Shown in pieces: positions 45,382 through 54,514 of a DNA stretch of 56,961 bases; within the stretch, counting starts at the first letter, position 1; the number at the start of each line of letters is the position of its first letter. The notes under the pieces were generated by a model that saw nothing but the letters and a program-made list of their open reading frames with translations, searched no databases and was not told where the DNA came from. Both the position numbers and the translations under genes were made by a program. The stretch spans positions 1-56,961 of the forward strand of contig JBBIMP010000035.1 of assembly GCA_037444305.1 (NCBI GenBank), read 5' to 3'. This stretch comes from JBBIMP01 sp037444305 (GTDB lineage Bacteria; Acidobacteriota; UBA6911).

Positions 45382-46374
45382 ATGGAAACCGCCGCGCACA
45401 TCCACGAAATCAACCGCCAGGTGAAAGACGAAAGCGCCTTCATCGAAAAGCTCCTCGCGGAAGTCCACCGCGTCATCGTCGGCCAGAAATACATGGTGGA
45501 ACGCCTCGTCATCGGCCTGCTCACCCGCGGCCACATCCTGCTGGAAGGCGTCCCCGGCCTGGCCAAGACGCTCGCCGTCAAGACGCTCTCCGCCGCGATC
45601 GATACCCGCTTCCAGCGGATCCAGTTCACGCCCGACCTGCTCCCGGCCGACCTGATCGGCACCATGGTCTTCTACCCGGGCGACGGCAGCTTCCGCCCGC
45701 GCAAAGGCCCGATCTTCACCAACATCCTCCTGGCCGACGAAATCAACCGCGCGCCGGCCAAGGTCCAGAGCGCGCTCCTGGAGGCGATGCAGGAGCGCCA
45801 GGTCACCATCGGCGACGCCACCTATCCGCTGGAGGAGCCGTTCCTCGTCCTGGCCACCCAGAACCCGATCGAGCAGGAAGGGACCTACCCCCTGCCCGAA
45901 GCGCAGATCGACCGGTTCATGCTGAAGCTCAAGATCGACTACCCGGACATGAAGGAAGAACGCCAGATCCTGGACCTGATGGGCCGCGACGAATTCATTG
46001 CCGTGGGCCGCGTGGTCTCCCCGGCGGACATCCTCCGGGTGCGGGAGGTGGTCAAGGACGTCTACGTGGACGAGCGCATCAAGGATTACATCGTCCGGCT
46101 GGTGTTCGCCTCGCGCAGGCCGAAGGAGTTCAAGCTGGACATCGCCGGCCTGGTGCAGTTCGGGGCCTCGCCGCGCGCCACGCTCTACCTCGCGCAGGCC
46201 GCGCGGGCCCACGCCTTCGTCAAGGGGCGCGGGTACGTCACGCCGGAGGACATCAAGGCCGTCGGGCTGGACGTCCTGCGACACCGCATCATCCTGACCT
46301 ACGAGGCCGAGGCCGAGGAAGTGACTACAGAATCGATCATCAGTCGCATCTTCGACGCCGTCGAAGTGCCCTGA
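45382..46374 (+). CDS. MoxR-family AAA+ ATPase
   Basis: A 330-residue cytosolic AAA+ protein: Walker A LLEGVPGLAKT at about 54-64, Walker B NILLADEINRAPAKVQSALL, sensor 1 LVLATQNPIEQEGTYPLPEA and the lid GASPRATLYLAQAARAHA. MoxR ATPases act as chaperones for the VWA proteins coded with them. First gene of the Bat operon. Confidence 0.94.
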   Translation: METAAHIHEINRQVKDESAFIEKLLAEVHRVIVGQKYMVERLVIGLLTRGHILLEGVPGLAKTLAVKTLSAAIDTRFQRIQFTPDLLPADLIGTMVFYPGDGSFRPRKGPIFTNILLADEINRAPAKVQSALLEAMQERQVTIGDATYPLEEPFLVLATQNPIEQEGTYPLPEAQIDRFMLKLKIDYPDMKEERQILDLMGRDEFIAVGRVVSPADILRVREVVKDVYVDERIKDYIVRLVFASRRPKEFKLDIAGLVQFGASPRATLYLAQAARAHAFVKGRGYVTPEDIKAVGLDVLRHRIILTYEAEAEEVTTESIISRIFDAVEVP

Positions 46375-46392
46375 CAAAGCTGGAGGGGAGAG

Positions 46393-47271
46393 TTGCTGCC
46401 GCGGGAACTCGTCCGGAAGATCCGGCGCATCGAGATCACTACCAACCGCCTCGTGAACGAGTCGCTGGCCGGGGAGTACCACTCGGTCTTCAAGGGGCGC
46501 GGGATGGAGTTCGACGAGGTGCGGGAATACCAGCACGGCGACGACGTCCGCACGATCGACTGGAACGTGACCTCGCGCACCGGGCACCCGTTCGTGAAGC
46601 GCTACGTCGAGGAGCGGGAGTTGACGGTGATGCTCCTGGTGGACGCCAGCGCGTCCGGCGCATTCGGTTCCCAGGGCAAGCTCAAGGCCGAGATCGCGGC
46701 GGAGATTTCGGCGCTGCTGGCTTTTTCGGCCATCAAGAACAACGACCGGGTGGGCGCGACGATGTTTACCGACCGGGTGGAGAAGTTCATCCCGCCGCGG
46801 CGCGGGAGCAAACATGTGCTGCGGGTGATCCGGGAGTTGTTGTACTACCGGCCGAAGGCGCGCGGGACGAGCGTCCAGGCGGCGCTGGATCACCTCAACC
46901 TGGTATTGCGGAAGCGGGCGGTGGTTTTTCTCATCTCCGACCTGCTGGACCAGGGTTTCGAGCAGGCGCTGAAGGCGTCCAATCGAAGGCACGACATGGT
47001 GGTGATCCAGATCGTGGACCCGCGCGAGCGGGACCTGCCGGACGTCGGGATCCTGGAGGCGCGGGACGCGGAGACGGGGGAGATCGTGCAGATCGACACA
47101 TCGCTGGCCAGGATCCGGGAGACGTACCGCAGGAATTGGGAGAAGGGGCACGAGAAGCAGTTGCGGTTGTTCCAATCGCACCGGATCGATCATGTGGCGA
47201 TCGACACGGGGAGGGCGTACGATGTGCCCCTCGTGAAATTTTTCAAGGAGCGCGCCCGGCGGCACAGGTAG
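46393..47271 (+). CDS. DUF58/VWA-like protein of the Bat operon
   Basis: A 292-residue protein with the DUF58 signature FKGRGMEFDEVREYQHGDDV then RTIDWNVTSRTGHPFVKRYV and a VWA-like core (VMLLVDASASG, where DASAS fits a MIDAS metal site). TTG start at 46393 with GGAGGGGAG in front. DUF58 proteins are universal partners of MoxR. It lies 18 bases after moxR. Confidence 0.92.
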   Translation: MLPRELVRKIRRIEITTNRLVNESLAGEYHSVFKGRGMEFDEVREYQHGDDVRTIDWNVTSRTGHPFVKRYVEERELTVMLLVDASASGAFGSQGKLKAEIAAEISALLAFSAIKNNDRVGATMFTDRVEKFIPPRRGSKHVLRVIRELLYYRPKARGTSVQAALDHLNLVLRKRAVVFLISDLLDQGFEQALKASNRRHDMVVIQIVDPRERDLPDVGILEARDAETGEIVQIDTSLARIRETYRRNWEKGHEKQLRLFQSHRIDHVAIDTGRAYDVPLVKFFKERARRHR

Positions 47272-47306
47272 ACGAACAGCTTCCGAATAAACAACGTTGC
47301 GCAGCG

Positions 47307-47436
47307 TAGCCGGGCTGCAGCCGAGGAAGGCCGGATTGAAGACACGCAGTAAACGGAGCCGCGAACGACAGTGAGCGGTCATGTGACTTAACCCGTCGCT
47401 GGCGCTCCGGGCTCCGTGGAATCCCGGCCGGCACGG
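47307..47436. repeat. REP-like hairpin element inside the Bat operon
   Basis: Core 47351-47418: left arm AAACGGAGCCGCGAACGACA, right arm ACCCGTCGCTGGCGCTCCGG then GCTCCGT. The preceding 35 bases (CCGAGGAAGGCCGGATTGAA) match those before the 35.73 kb copy and CCCGGCCGGCA follows, as at 35.66 kb. Confidence 0.85.
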
Positions 47437-47498
47437 TTAATGGGCAAGGTGCGGAACCCTCTCCGCGGAGTTTTATTTTCGAGCGGGAAAGATTTTGC

Positions 47499-47511
47499 GT
47501 ACTGGTAGTAC
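47499..47511 (+). promoter_or_regulatory. Short inverted repeat before the third Bat gene
   Basis: GTACT-GGT-AGTAC, 25 bases before the start at 47537. It could be an operator for an internal promoter, since a 265-base gap with a REP element separates the first two Bat genes from the rest. Confidence 0.3.
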
Positions 47512-47536
47512 AAAGACCTCGGAGGAAAGCAGGAGA

Positions 47537-48487
47537 ATGACGACCCATTGTGCAATCCTGGCTCTTCTGTTGCTGCTATCTTCGCCGGCCGCAGCCCAGA
47601 CCCGGATCACCGTCAACGCCGAACCGAAAACCGCCACCGTCGGCGACCCGATCCGCATCGACATCGAAATCCCCCTCTCCGCCGGCTCCAGGGCGCGTAT
47701 CCTCCCGCCGGGACAAAGCCACGGCGAGTTCGCCATTCTCGAGTTTGAAGAAACCCCGGGAGAACAATCCCACCGCGCCCACTTCCGCGCCGCCGTCTAT
47801 CAAACGGGGGAATTAGAATTCCCCCCTGTCCAGGTCCTTCTGACCGACGCCGAAGGCAACGAGACCACCGCCGAAACCCCGCCGATCGCCATCACGATCC
47901 AATCCGTCCTGACCGGCGAAGACGACGCGCTCAAGGACCTCAAAAAACAGGCCGAAATCACCGAACCCTTCCCCTGGCTCCGCTGGCTGGGGATCGGCGC
48001 GCTGCTGCTGGCGCTGGCCGCGCTCGCCTGGTGGCTCTTCCGCCGGAAGCGCGAGAAAAAGCCGCTTTTCCAGCCGCTGCCCAGAATCGATCCCTTCGAC
48101 CGCGCCGAGGCGCAGCTCCGGGAGCTGCTGGCTCAAGACCTCCCCGCCAAAGGCCAGGTGAAGCAGTTCTACGTCGCCCTCTCCGACATCGTGCGCGCGA
48201 TCCTCGAGGCGGGCTACGGCATCCACACGGTAGAGAAGACGACTTCGGAAATCATGGAAACCCTGGCGAAATCCTCCGCCGACGGCCGCTCCGGCGCCGC
48301 CCTGCGGGGCATCGAATCGTTCCTGCGCGGCTCGGACATGGTGAAGTTCGCCAAGTACATCCCTTCGCCTCCTGAAAACGACGAGGCCGTCGCCGCGGCC
48401 TGCCGCATCCTGGCCGACTGCCGGAAGATGCGCGAGCCGGCGCCCGCGCCCGCAGTGTCCCCGGCGCCGGCGGAGGGGGCGTCCTGA
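47537..48487 (+). CDS. BatD-like membrane protein with a cytosolic DUF4381-like tail
   Basis: A 316-residue protein: signal peptide (ILALLLLLSSPAAAQ), a periplasmic Ig-like domain at about 22-135 (ITVNAEPKTATVGDPIRIDI), one transmembrane helix at about 155-175 (GIGALLLALAALAWWLF), then a basic cytosolic helical domain (AQLRELLAQDLPAKGQVKQF; YVALSDIVRAILEAGYGIHT). This layout is usual for the small subunit of Bat operons. AGGAG at 47531 supports the ATG. It overlaps the next gene by 1 base. Confidence 0.82.
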   Translation: MTTHCAILALLLLLSSPAAAQTRITVNAEPKTATVGDPIRIDIEIPLSAGSRARILPPGQSHGEFAILEFEETPGEQSHRAHFRAAVYQTGELEFPPVQVLLTDAEGNETTAETPPIAITIQSVLTGEDDALKDLKKQAEITEPFPWLRWLGIGALLLALAALAWWLFRRKREKKPLFQPLPRIDPFDRAEAQLRELLAQDLPAKGQVKQFYVALSDIVRAILEAGYGIHTVEKTTSEIMETLAKSSADGRSGAALRGIESFLRGSDMVKFAKYIPSPPENDEAVAAACRILADCRKMREPAPAPAVSPAPAEGAS

Positions 48488-49479
48488 TGCTTCAGTTCGC
48501 CAACCCCTGGCTCCTGCTGCTGCTCCTTCTCCTGCCCTTGCTGGCCTGGAGTTATTACCGCCGCGTGCGCAAAGGGAGCGGGAGCCTGCGCCTGGCGTCA
48601 ACCGTTTCGCTCGAAGGCGTCCGCTCCCCCTGGAGCGTGCGCGCGCGGCACGTCCTGTTCGGCCTGGAGCTGGCGGCGCTGGCGCTGCTGCTCGTCGCGA
48701 TGGCGCGGCCGCAGCGCGGCGTGGAGGAGGAGGAGGTTCTCTCCGAAGGGGTGGACATAATCCTGGCCCTGGATGCCAGCGGCAGCATGGCGGCCGAGGA
48801 CTTCGCCCCGCGCAACCGCCTGACGGTAGCCAAGATGGCGGCCGGGAAGTTCATCGCCGGCCTGAAGCAGGACCGCGCCGGCCTGGTCACCTTCGCCGGC
48901 AAGGCTGTCACCAGCTGTCCGCTGACGGTGGATTACAGCGTCCTGCTGACCGTCCTGAACGCCGTCGACCTGGACCGGATCGAGGACGGCACGGCGATCG
49001 GCAGCGCCCTCGCCACCAGCCTGAACCGCCTGCGCGAAAGTAAAAGCAAGAGCAAGGTGATCATCCTGCTGACCGACGGCGTGAACAACCGCGGCGAGAT
49101 CCAGCCGCTGGACGCCGCGCGGATCGCGGCCACGCTGGGCGTGCGCATTTACACCATCGGCGTGGGCAGCCACGGGACGGCGCGCTTCCCGGTGAAGGAT
49201 CCCAACCGGGGCACGGTCTACATGAACCTGCCGGTGGAGATCGACGAGGCCTTGCTGCGGCAGATCGCCGAGATGACCGAGGGGATTTATTACCGCGCGA
49301 CCGACAAGCCGTCGCTGGAGGAGATTTTCGAGAGCATCGGCAAGCTGGAGAAGACGGAGATCGAGGTGAGAAGCTACACGCGCTACAGCGAGCGCTTTCC
49401 CGCGCTGCTCCTGCCGGCGCTGGCGCTGGTCCTGGCGACGACGCTGGCCGGGAGCACGCGGTTCGGCAAGCTGCCGTGA
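48487..49479 (+). CDS. BatA-type VWA-domain membrane protein
   Basis: A 330-residue inner-membrane protein: two N-terminal helices (about 6-22 and 58-75), a VWA domain at about 88-270 with MIDAS site LDASGSMAAEDF and later TDGVNN, and a C-terminal helix (ALLLPALALVLATTLAG). The pattern fits BatA/aerotolerance proteins. Confidence 0.93.
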   Translation: MLQFANPWLLLLLLLLPLLAWSYYRRVRKGSGSLRLASTVSLEGVRSPWSVRARHVLFGLELAALALLLVAMARPQRGVEEEEVLSEGVDIILALDASGSMAAEDFAPRNRLTVAKMAAGKFIAGLKQDRAGLVTFAGKAVTSCPLTVDYSVLLTVLNAVDLDRIEDGTAIGSALATSLNRLRESKSKSKVIILLTDGVNNRGEIQPLDAARIAATLGVRIYTIGVGSHGTARFPVKDPNRGTVYMNLPVEIDEALLRQIAEMTEGIYYRATDKPSLEEIFESIGKLEKTEIEVRSYTRYSERFPALLLPALALVLATTLAGSTRFGKLP

Positions 49480-49516
49480 TTGTCATGCAGCCTCGCGCCT
49501 CGTTGGTGGATTGGGT

Positions 49517-49585
49517 AAACGGAGCCGCGAACGACAGTGAGCGGTCATGCGACATAACCCGTCGCTATCGCTCCGGGCGCCGCGG
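49517..49585. repeat. REP-like hairpin element between batA and batB
   Basis: Left arm AAACGGAGCCGCGAACGACA, GTGAGCGGTCATGC, then ACCCGTCGCTATCGCTCCGG. The 3' end reads GCGCCGCGG instead of GCTCCGT. It lies in the 129-base gap after BatA. Confidence 0.85.
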
Positions 49586-49608
49586 AATCCTTAACGGGAA
49601 GGAAACAA

Positions 49609-50628
49609 ATGCACTTTGCGCGGCCTGAATACCTGAACCTGCTCTGGGGGCTGCCGCTTCTGGCAATGTTCTTCTTCTGGTCGCTCCGCCGCCGGCGCCG
49701 GAGGCTGCAGCGGCTGGTCTCGCCGGAGCTTACCCCGCTGCTGGCCGCGGACTTCAGCCGCGGCAAGGCGTTCCTCCGTGCGGCGCTGCTTCTGGGATTC
49801 TTCCTCTTCGCGCTGCTGGCGGCCGCGCGCCCGCAGTGGGGGATGAAGACACGCGAGGTGCGCCGCCAGGGAGTGGACCTCATGCTGGCGCTGGACGTCT
49901 CCTACAGCATGAACACGGAGGACATCGCCCCGTCGCGCCTGGTGCGGGCGAAGAGCGCGATCCGCTCGCTCGTCGCGCGCGTGCGCGGCGACCGCGTGGG
50001 CCTGGTGACCTTCGCGGGCAATGCCGTCGTGCAGTGCCCGCTCACGCTGGATTACGGCGCCGTCAGCCTGTTCCTGGATGCGGCGGGCCCGGAGACGATC
50101 CCCGAGCCGGGGACCTCGCTGGCCGCCGCGATACGCGCCGCCACCGGGGCGTTCATCGCCGAGGAAAAGAAGTACAAGGTCCTGGTCATCTTCACCGACG
50201 GCGAGGACCTGGAAGGGCAGGTCGACGAGGCGGTCGAGCGCGCCCGCGAAGGAGGGGTTATAATCTATTCAGTCGGCATAGGCTCGCCGGAAGGCCGGCC
50301 GATCCCGGTGCGGGACGCGGCCGGGAACATCCAGGAGTACCGGCGCGACAAGAACGGCCAGGTGGTGATCAGCCGCCTGGACGAGCGCTCGCTTGCGCGC
50401 ATCGCGGATGAAACCGGCGGGAGGTACTTCCGCTCGACGGTCGGCGAGGGGGAGCTGGAGGAGATCTACGACGAAATCGCCGGGATGGAGAAAAAGGAGC
50501 TGGAGGCGCGGATCCACCAGAATTTTGAGGACCGGTTCCAGTACCCGCTGGCGCCGGCGATCGCGTTGCTGGCGGCGCACTGCTGGCTGACCGAGCGGCG
50601 GCGGTTGAAGAAGGGAGAAAGAGATTGA
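49609..50628 (+). CDS. BatB-type VWA-domain membrane protein
   Basis: A 339-residue protein with the same layout as BatA: helices at about 10-27 and 56-74, VWA domain with MIDAS site LDVSYSMNTEDI and FTDGEDLEGQ, and a C-terminal helix. A paralogue of the previous gene. GGGAAGGAA just upstream. Confidence 0.93.
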   Translation: MHFARPEYLNLLWGLPLLAMFFFWSLRRRRRRLQRLVSPELTPLLAADFSRGKAFLRAALLLGFFLFALLAAARPQWGMKTREVRRQGVDLMLALDVSYSMNTEDIAPSRLVRAKSAIRSLVARVRGDRVGLVTFAGNAVVQCPLTLDYGAVSLFLDAAGPETIPEPGTSLAAAIRAATGAFIAEEKKYKVLVIFTDGEDLEGQVDEAVERAREGGVIIYSVGIGSPEGRPIPVRDAAGNIQEYRRDKNGQVVISRLDERSLARIADETGGRYFRSTVGEGELEEIYDEIAGMEKKELEARIHQNFEDRFQYPLAPAIALLAAHCWLTERRRLKKGERD

Positions 50629-50633
50629 TGCCT

Positions 50634-50690
50634 TCTCTTTGCGTCTTTGCGCCCTTGCGTCTTTGCGTCCTTGCGTCTTTGCGTTGTGCT
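50634..50690 (+). repeat. CTTTGCGTC phrase repeat between batB and batC
   Basis: CTTTGCGTCTTTGCGCCCTT GCGTCTTTGCGTCCTTGCGT CTTTGCG: near-perfect reiteration of a 9-base phrase. It lies between the BatB stop and the BatC start. Confidence 0.8.
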
Positions 50691-50693
50691 TAT

Positions 50694-51410
50694 ATGAAGC
50701 GCTATTACCGAAGGAAACCAACCATGTTGGCTGCAGTCACCGCCGCAGCCGTTCTCTTGGCGGGCGTGCCTGAGATCCGCGCAGCATCCGCCGGTTCCAG
50801 GAACAAGGACGGAAACCGCCTCTACGAGCAGGGGAAGTATGAAGAGGCGGAAAAGGCGTACTTCGATGCCCTGGCGAACTCCCCGGGCAGGCCGGAGATC
50901 ACGTACAACCTGGGGAACGCCCTGATCCGCCGGCAGAAGTACGACCAGGCTTTGCAGGCGCTGCGCGAGGCGGAGTCGAAGGGGGAGGGAGGGCTGCGCG
51001 CCGACAGCTGGTATAACATCGGGAATGCGTTGTTCGAGATGAACCGGTTCAAGGATGCGGCCGGGGCGTACATCCAGGCGCTGCGCCTGGTGCCGGGAGA
51101 CCGGGAGGCGAAGCACAACCTGGAGCTGGCGTTGAAGCGGCAGAAGGAGCAGGAGCAGCAGGGTTCCGCCGGCGGGCACAGCCAGCAGCAGGAGCAGCAA
51201 CAACAGCAGCAACCGGCCGGCGGGCAGCAGGAGCAGCAGGGACCCAGGCCGGGGGATCCGCAGTCGACGCAGGGGGATCCCCGGGACGTGCAGTTCACGC
51301 GCGAGCAGGCGTTGCAGATATTGGACGCGCTGCAGAACCAGGAGTTGCTGGAGCAGAGGAAGATGCTGGAGCGGCGGTTGAAGCGCAAGGCTGGAGGCAG
51401 GGATTGGTGA
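50694..51410 (+). CDS. BatC-type exported TPR protein with a glutamine-rich tail
   Basis: A 238-residue protein with a signal sequence (MLAAVTAAAVLLAGVPEIRA), two or three TPRs at about 40-150 (LYEQGKYEEAEKAYFDALAN; YNLGNALIRRQKYDQALQAL) and a low-complexity tail QQQEQQQQQQPAGGQQEQQG at about 160-185. It is the periplasmic TPR subunit of the Bat complex. The start may instead be ATG 50724, which has AAGGA in front, at the cost of losing the basic N-terminal residues. Confidence 0.87.
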   Translation: MKRYYRRKPTMLAAVTAAAVLLAGVPEIRAASAGSRNKDGNRLYEQGKYEEAEKAYFDALANSPGRPEITYNLGNALIRRQKYDQALQALREAESKGEGGLRADSWYNIGNALFEMNRFKDAAGAYIQALRLVPGDREAKHNLELALKRQKEQEQQGSAGGHSQQQEQQQQQQPAGGQQEQQGPRPGDPQSTQGDPRDVQFTREQALQILDALQNQELLEQRKMLERRLKRKAGGRDW

Positions 51411-51423
51411 GAGGGGTGCGATT

Positions 51424-51905
51424 GAGCCCGATAGTTGTTGCGCCGGGGCGCCATGTTTGTCCGTGCCTGACCCCGGGCCGCGCCGCTGCGCGGCTTGCCC
51501 GGGGCTATCGTCTTCCCGCCCCTCCGGGGCGTGCCCCCAATTGCGCCCCGAAGGGCGACAGATCCCCTCGGTTTTGCGCCCCGAAGGGNNNNNNNNNNNN
51601 NNNNNNNNNNNNNNNNNNNNNNNNNNNNNNNNNNNNNNNNNNNNNNNNNNNNNNNNNNNNNNNNNNNNNNNNNNNNNNNNNNNNNNNNGATCCCCTCGGT
51701 TTTGCGCCCCGAAGGGCGACAGATCCCCTCGGTTTTGCGCCCCAAAGGGGCGCAACAGGAAAGCCCAGGGCGTAAGCCCTGGGTTTGCGGGAGACACTTG
51801 GACTTAGCCCTGAAAGGGCGACACTGTGTCCTCCGGGGCCCCGCGGAAGGACGGGGATATGCCCCCGAAAAGCGGCAGCCGCCGACGGCGCCCCGGCAAG
51901 GGCGC
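51424..51905. repeat. 33-base tandem repeat and palindromic phrase cluster between batC and batD
   Basis: A 33-base unit, GGTTTTGCGCCCCGAAGGGC GACAGATCCCCTC, is repeated at least three times around the gap (51520-51750). After it come AAAGCCCAGGGCGTAAGCCC TGGGTTTGCGG and ACTTAGCCCTGAAAGGGCGA, self-complementary CCC-AGGG phrases. No promoter or protein is evident; 33 bases keep the reading frame, so several spurious proline- and arginine-rich peptides can be read across it. Confidence 0.85.
51589..51688. other. Assembly gap of 100 N in the tandem repeat
   Basis: Exactly 100 N; the same 28 bases beginning GATCCCCTCGG end on its left and begin on its right, so the copy number of the tandem repeat is not known. 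Confidence 0.95.
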
Positions 51906-51914
51906 AACAAAACC

Positions 51915-53747
51915 ATGCGCCATACCAACCGCACAACCATCATCGCCATCCTTCTCCTGACGATCTTCGCCTCGCCCTCCTTCGCCCAGAACATCGACGT
52001 AACCGCCTCGGTCAACTCCACCACCATCGGCGTCCAGGACCAACTCCAACTCACGCTCACCGTCTCCGGCCGCGAAATCGGCGACGCCCAACCGCCCCGC
52101 AACCCCTCCTTCCCCGGCTTCAAACTCGCCTCCGGCCCCAACGTCAGCACGCAATTCCAATGGATCAACGGCCGCGTGAGCAATTCCAAATCCTTCACCT
52201 ACACCCTCCTCCCCGAAAAGGAGGGCCAATACACGATCGACCCGATCGACGTCATCATCTCCGGCCGCACCTACCGCACCGAACCGATCTCCATCCGCGT
52301 CACCGCCGGCGGCGGGCGCGTGCCGGCGCAGCCCCCGGTCGATCCTTTCGGCGACGTCTTCTCCGACCCGCTGGAACGCCTGCGCCGCCCACGCTCGCAG
52401 GACGGCGAGGTTTTCATGGAGGCCGAACTCGACCGCAAGACCGCCTACGCCGGCCAGCAGGTGACGCTGTCATTCCTCCTCTACACCCAGGTGGGCGTGA
52501 CGGGCATCCAGATCCAGGAAAGCCCTCCTCTGACCGGCTTCTGGGTGGAGGACCTCAACGTGGACTCCAACCCCAAAGGCCGGCGCCTGGTGCTCGACGG
52601 CAAGGAATACACGGCCTACCTGGTGAAGCGCCAGGCGCTCTTCCCGAACGCTCCCGGCAGGCTGAAGGTTCCGCCGTTTACCTTTGCGATCTCCGCGCGA
52701 ATGGGCGGCGACTACTTCAGCTTCTTCTCCCGCCCGGAAACCATCTACCGCAAAACCGGTGAAATCGGCCTCGAGGTGAAACCTCTCCCCGCCGCCGGCC
52801 GCCCCGACGGCTTCTCGAACGCGGTGGGCTCTTTCTCGCTCACGAGCCGCCTGGACAAGCAGGAAGCCGCCACGGGCGACGCGGTGGCCTTGAGGGTGCG
52901 CCTGTCGGGCCGCGGGAACCTGAAGATGGTCCCCGACCTGCAGCTGCCGAAGCTGCCCGGCTTCACGGTCTACTCATCGAAGCGCACCGACAACCTGAGC
53001 CCGTCGGAAGGCGGCGCCATCGGCGGCGAGAAGACCTGGGAGTACGTCCTGGTCCCCCGGACGCCCGGGAGCCACACGCTGCCGCCGGTTTCGTTCTCCT
53101 ACTTCGACCCCGAGCGCGGGACGTACGAAACGCTTTCGACCGCGCCGCTGCAGCTTGAGGTGTCGCTGGGCGCCGAGGGGGGCGACGCCCTCGGCGGGCT
53201 CTCGGGCATCAGCAAGCAGAGCCTGACGCGCGTGGGCACGGACATCCACTTCATCAAGCTCGCCGGGGATTTCGAGCGCGCCGACGTCCCGCCCTATCGG
53301 TCCTTCTGGTTCTACGCGCTCGCGGTGATCCCGCTGCTGGTCAACGCCGGCGCGCTGCTCTACCGGAGGGAGGAGCGGAGGCGCTCGGGCGATCCCGTGA
53401 CGGCGCGCAGCCGCAAGGCGCGGCGCGAGGCGCTGAAAAAGCTGAGGGCGGCCGCGAAGGCGGGGAGGAGCGAAACGGTGAAGTTTTACGACGGCGCCGC
53501 CGCGGCGCTCTCGGGCTACCTGGAGGACCGCTTCGACCTGCCGGGCATTTCCCTGACGGCCGACACGCTGGAGCGCGCCCTGCAGGAGAAGTCGGTGGCG
53601 CCGGAGACGGTGGAGGAGGCGGTGGCATGCCTGCAGGAGTGCGACTTCGGGAGGTTCGTTGCCGCCGACGCCGGTCCCGGCCGCGCCGCGCGCCTGGCAT
53701 CCCGCATCCGCAAAGCGATCGACGCGCTGGAGAACGCCGGCCGATGA
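51915..53747 (+). CDS. BatD family protein (oxygen tolerance)
   Basis: A 610-residue protein: signal peptide (TIIAILLLTIFASPSFAQN), several Ig-like domains to about residue 440 (FPGFKLASGPNVSTQFQWIN; GGRVPAQPPVDPF; LPKLPGFTVYSSKR), one transmembrane helix at about 460-478 (FWFYALAVIPLLVNAGALLY) and a basic cytosolic helical domain. That is the BatD architecture. Its stop overlaps the next start as ATGA. Confidence 0.92.
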   Translation: MRHTNRTTIIAILLLTIFASPSFAQNIDVTASVNSTTIGVQDQLQLTLTVSGREIGDAQPPRNPSFPGFKLASGPNVSTQFQWINGRVSNSKSFTYTLLPEKEGQYTIDPIDVIISGRTYRTEPISIRVTAGGGRVPAQPPVDPFGDVFSDPLERLRRPRSQDGEVFMEAELDRKTAYAGQQVTLSFLLYTQVGVTGIQIQESPPLTGFWVEDLNVDSNPKGRRLVLDGKEYTAYLVKRQALFPNAPGRLKVPPFTFAISARMGGDYFSFFSRPETIYRKTGEIGLEVKPLPAAGRPDGFSNAVGSFSLTSRLDKQEAATGDAVALRVRLSGRGNLKMVPDLQLPKLPGFTVYSSKRTDNLSPSEGGAIGGEKTWEYVLVPRTPGSHTLPPVSFSYFDPERGTYETLSTAPLQLEVSLGAEGGDALGGLSGISKQSLTRVGTDIHFIKLAGDFERADVPPYRSFWFYALAVIPLLVNAGALLYRREERRRSGDPVTARSRKARREALKKLRAAAKAGRSETVKFYDGAAAALSGYLEDRFDLPGISLTADTLERALQEKSVAPETVEEAVACLQECDFGRFVAADAGPGRAARLASRIRKAIDALENAGR

Positions 53748-54514
53748 ATGCCAAATTCGCTCCGCGCCTCCTGCTGCTGATTCTCCTCTTTTCGGTCTTT
53801 CCTTCGCCGGCGCCCGCCGCGGACGCGCGCTTGTTCGCCGAAGCGAACGCCTTGTACCAGGACGGGGATTTTGCCGGGGCGGAGCGGCGCTACCTGGAGA
53901 TTGCATCTTCCGGCAGGGAGAGCGGGGCGCTTTTCTACAATCTTGGCAACGCGTGCTTCAAGCAGCGGAAGATCGGGGAGGCGATCTACTGGTGGGAGAA
54001 GGCGCGCCGGAGCCTGCCGGGCGACACGGATGTGGTGGAGAACCTGGAGCTGGCGCGGCTGCTGATCGTGGACCGCGTGGAGGTCCCCGAGGATCCGCTG
54101 CCGGTACGGATGTTTTCTTCGGCGGTGCACGCGTTTTCGATCGAGCAGGAGAGCCGGATAGCGCTGGGGCTGTTCGTGGCGGCGAATGCCTTTTTTTTCG
54201 TATGCGTGCTGGCGCAGCGGCGGAGGTTTCGTGCCGTGATGCTCTGGCTGTCGGTCTCAGCGCTCTGCCTGGCGCTGTTGGCGGCGGGCTCGCTGGGTTG
54301 GAAGCTCTACGAGCGGGAGCACCGGCGCGAGGCGGTGGTGGTGGCGGAGCGGACGGAGGTGCGGAGCGGGCCGGGCGGGGAGTACATGACGGTGGTGGCG
54401 GTGCACGAAGGGATCATGGTGCGGGTGCGGGGCGAGGCGGGCGGCTGGGTGCAGGTGGCTTTGCCCAACGGCTGGAGCGGCTGGCTCCCCAAGCCCACCC
54501 TGAAGCTTTTCTAA
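53744..54514 (+). CDS. BatE-type TPR/SH3 membrane protein
   Basis: A 256-residue protein: signal peptide (LLLLILLFSVFPSPAPA), TPR region at about 28-95 (ALFYNLGNACFKQRKIGEAI), two transmembrane helices (about 138-160 and 165-185) and a C-terminal SH3-like domain (VVVAERTEVRSGPGGEYMTV; GWVQVALPNGWSGWLP). This is the BatE layout and closes the operon. Confidence 0.9.
   Translation: MNAKFAPRLLLLILLFSVFPSPAPAADARLFAEANALYQDGDFAGAERRYLEIASSGRESGALFYNLGNACFKQRKIGEAIYWWEKARRSLPGDTDVVENLELARLLIVDRVEVPEDPLPVRMFSSAVHAFSIEQESRIALGLFVAANAFFFVCVLAQRRRFRAVMLWLSVSALCLALLAAGSLGWKLYEREHRREAVVVAERTEVRSGPGGEYMTVVAVHEGIMVRVRGEAGGWVQVALPNGWSGWLPKPTLKLF

Noticed and set aside
45354..47309. A 651-codon frame overlapping MoxR and DUF58 in another frame
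   Set aside because: Pro/Arg/Gly-rich frame-shadow of two well-supported genes.
51520..51750. CRISPR array
   Set aside because: The 33-base units are directly tandem with no unique spacers and no cas gene is present.
51495..51914. N-terminal extension of BatD through the tandem repeat
   Set aside because: It crosses the N gap and repeat DNA, and the real signal peptide begins at 51915.
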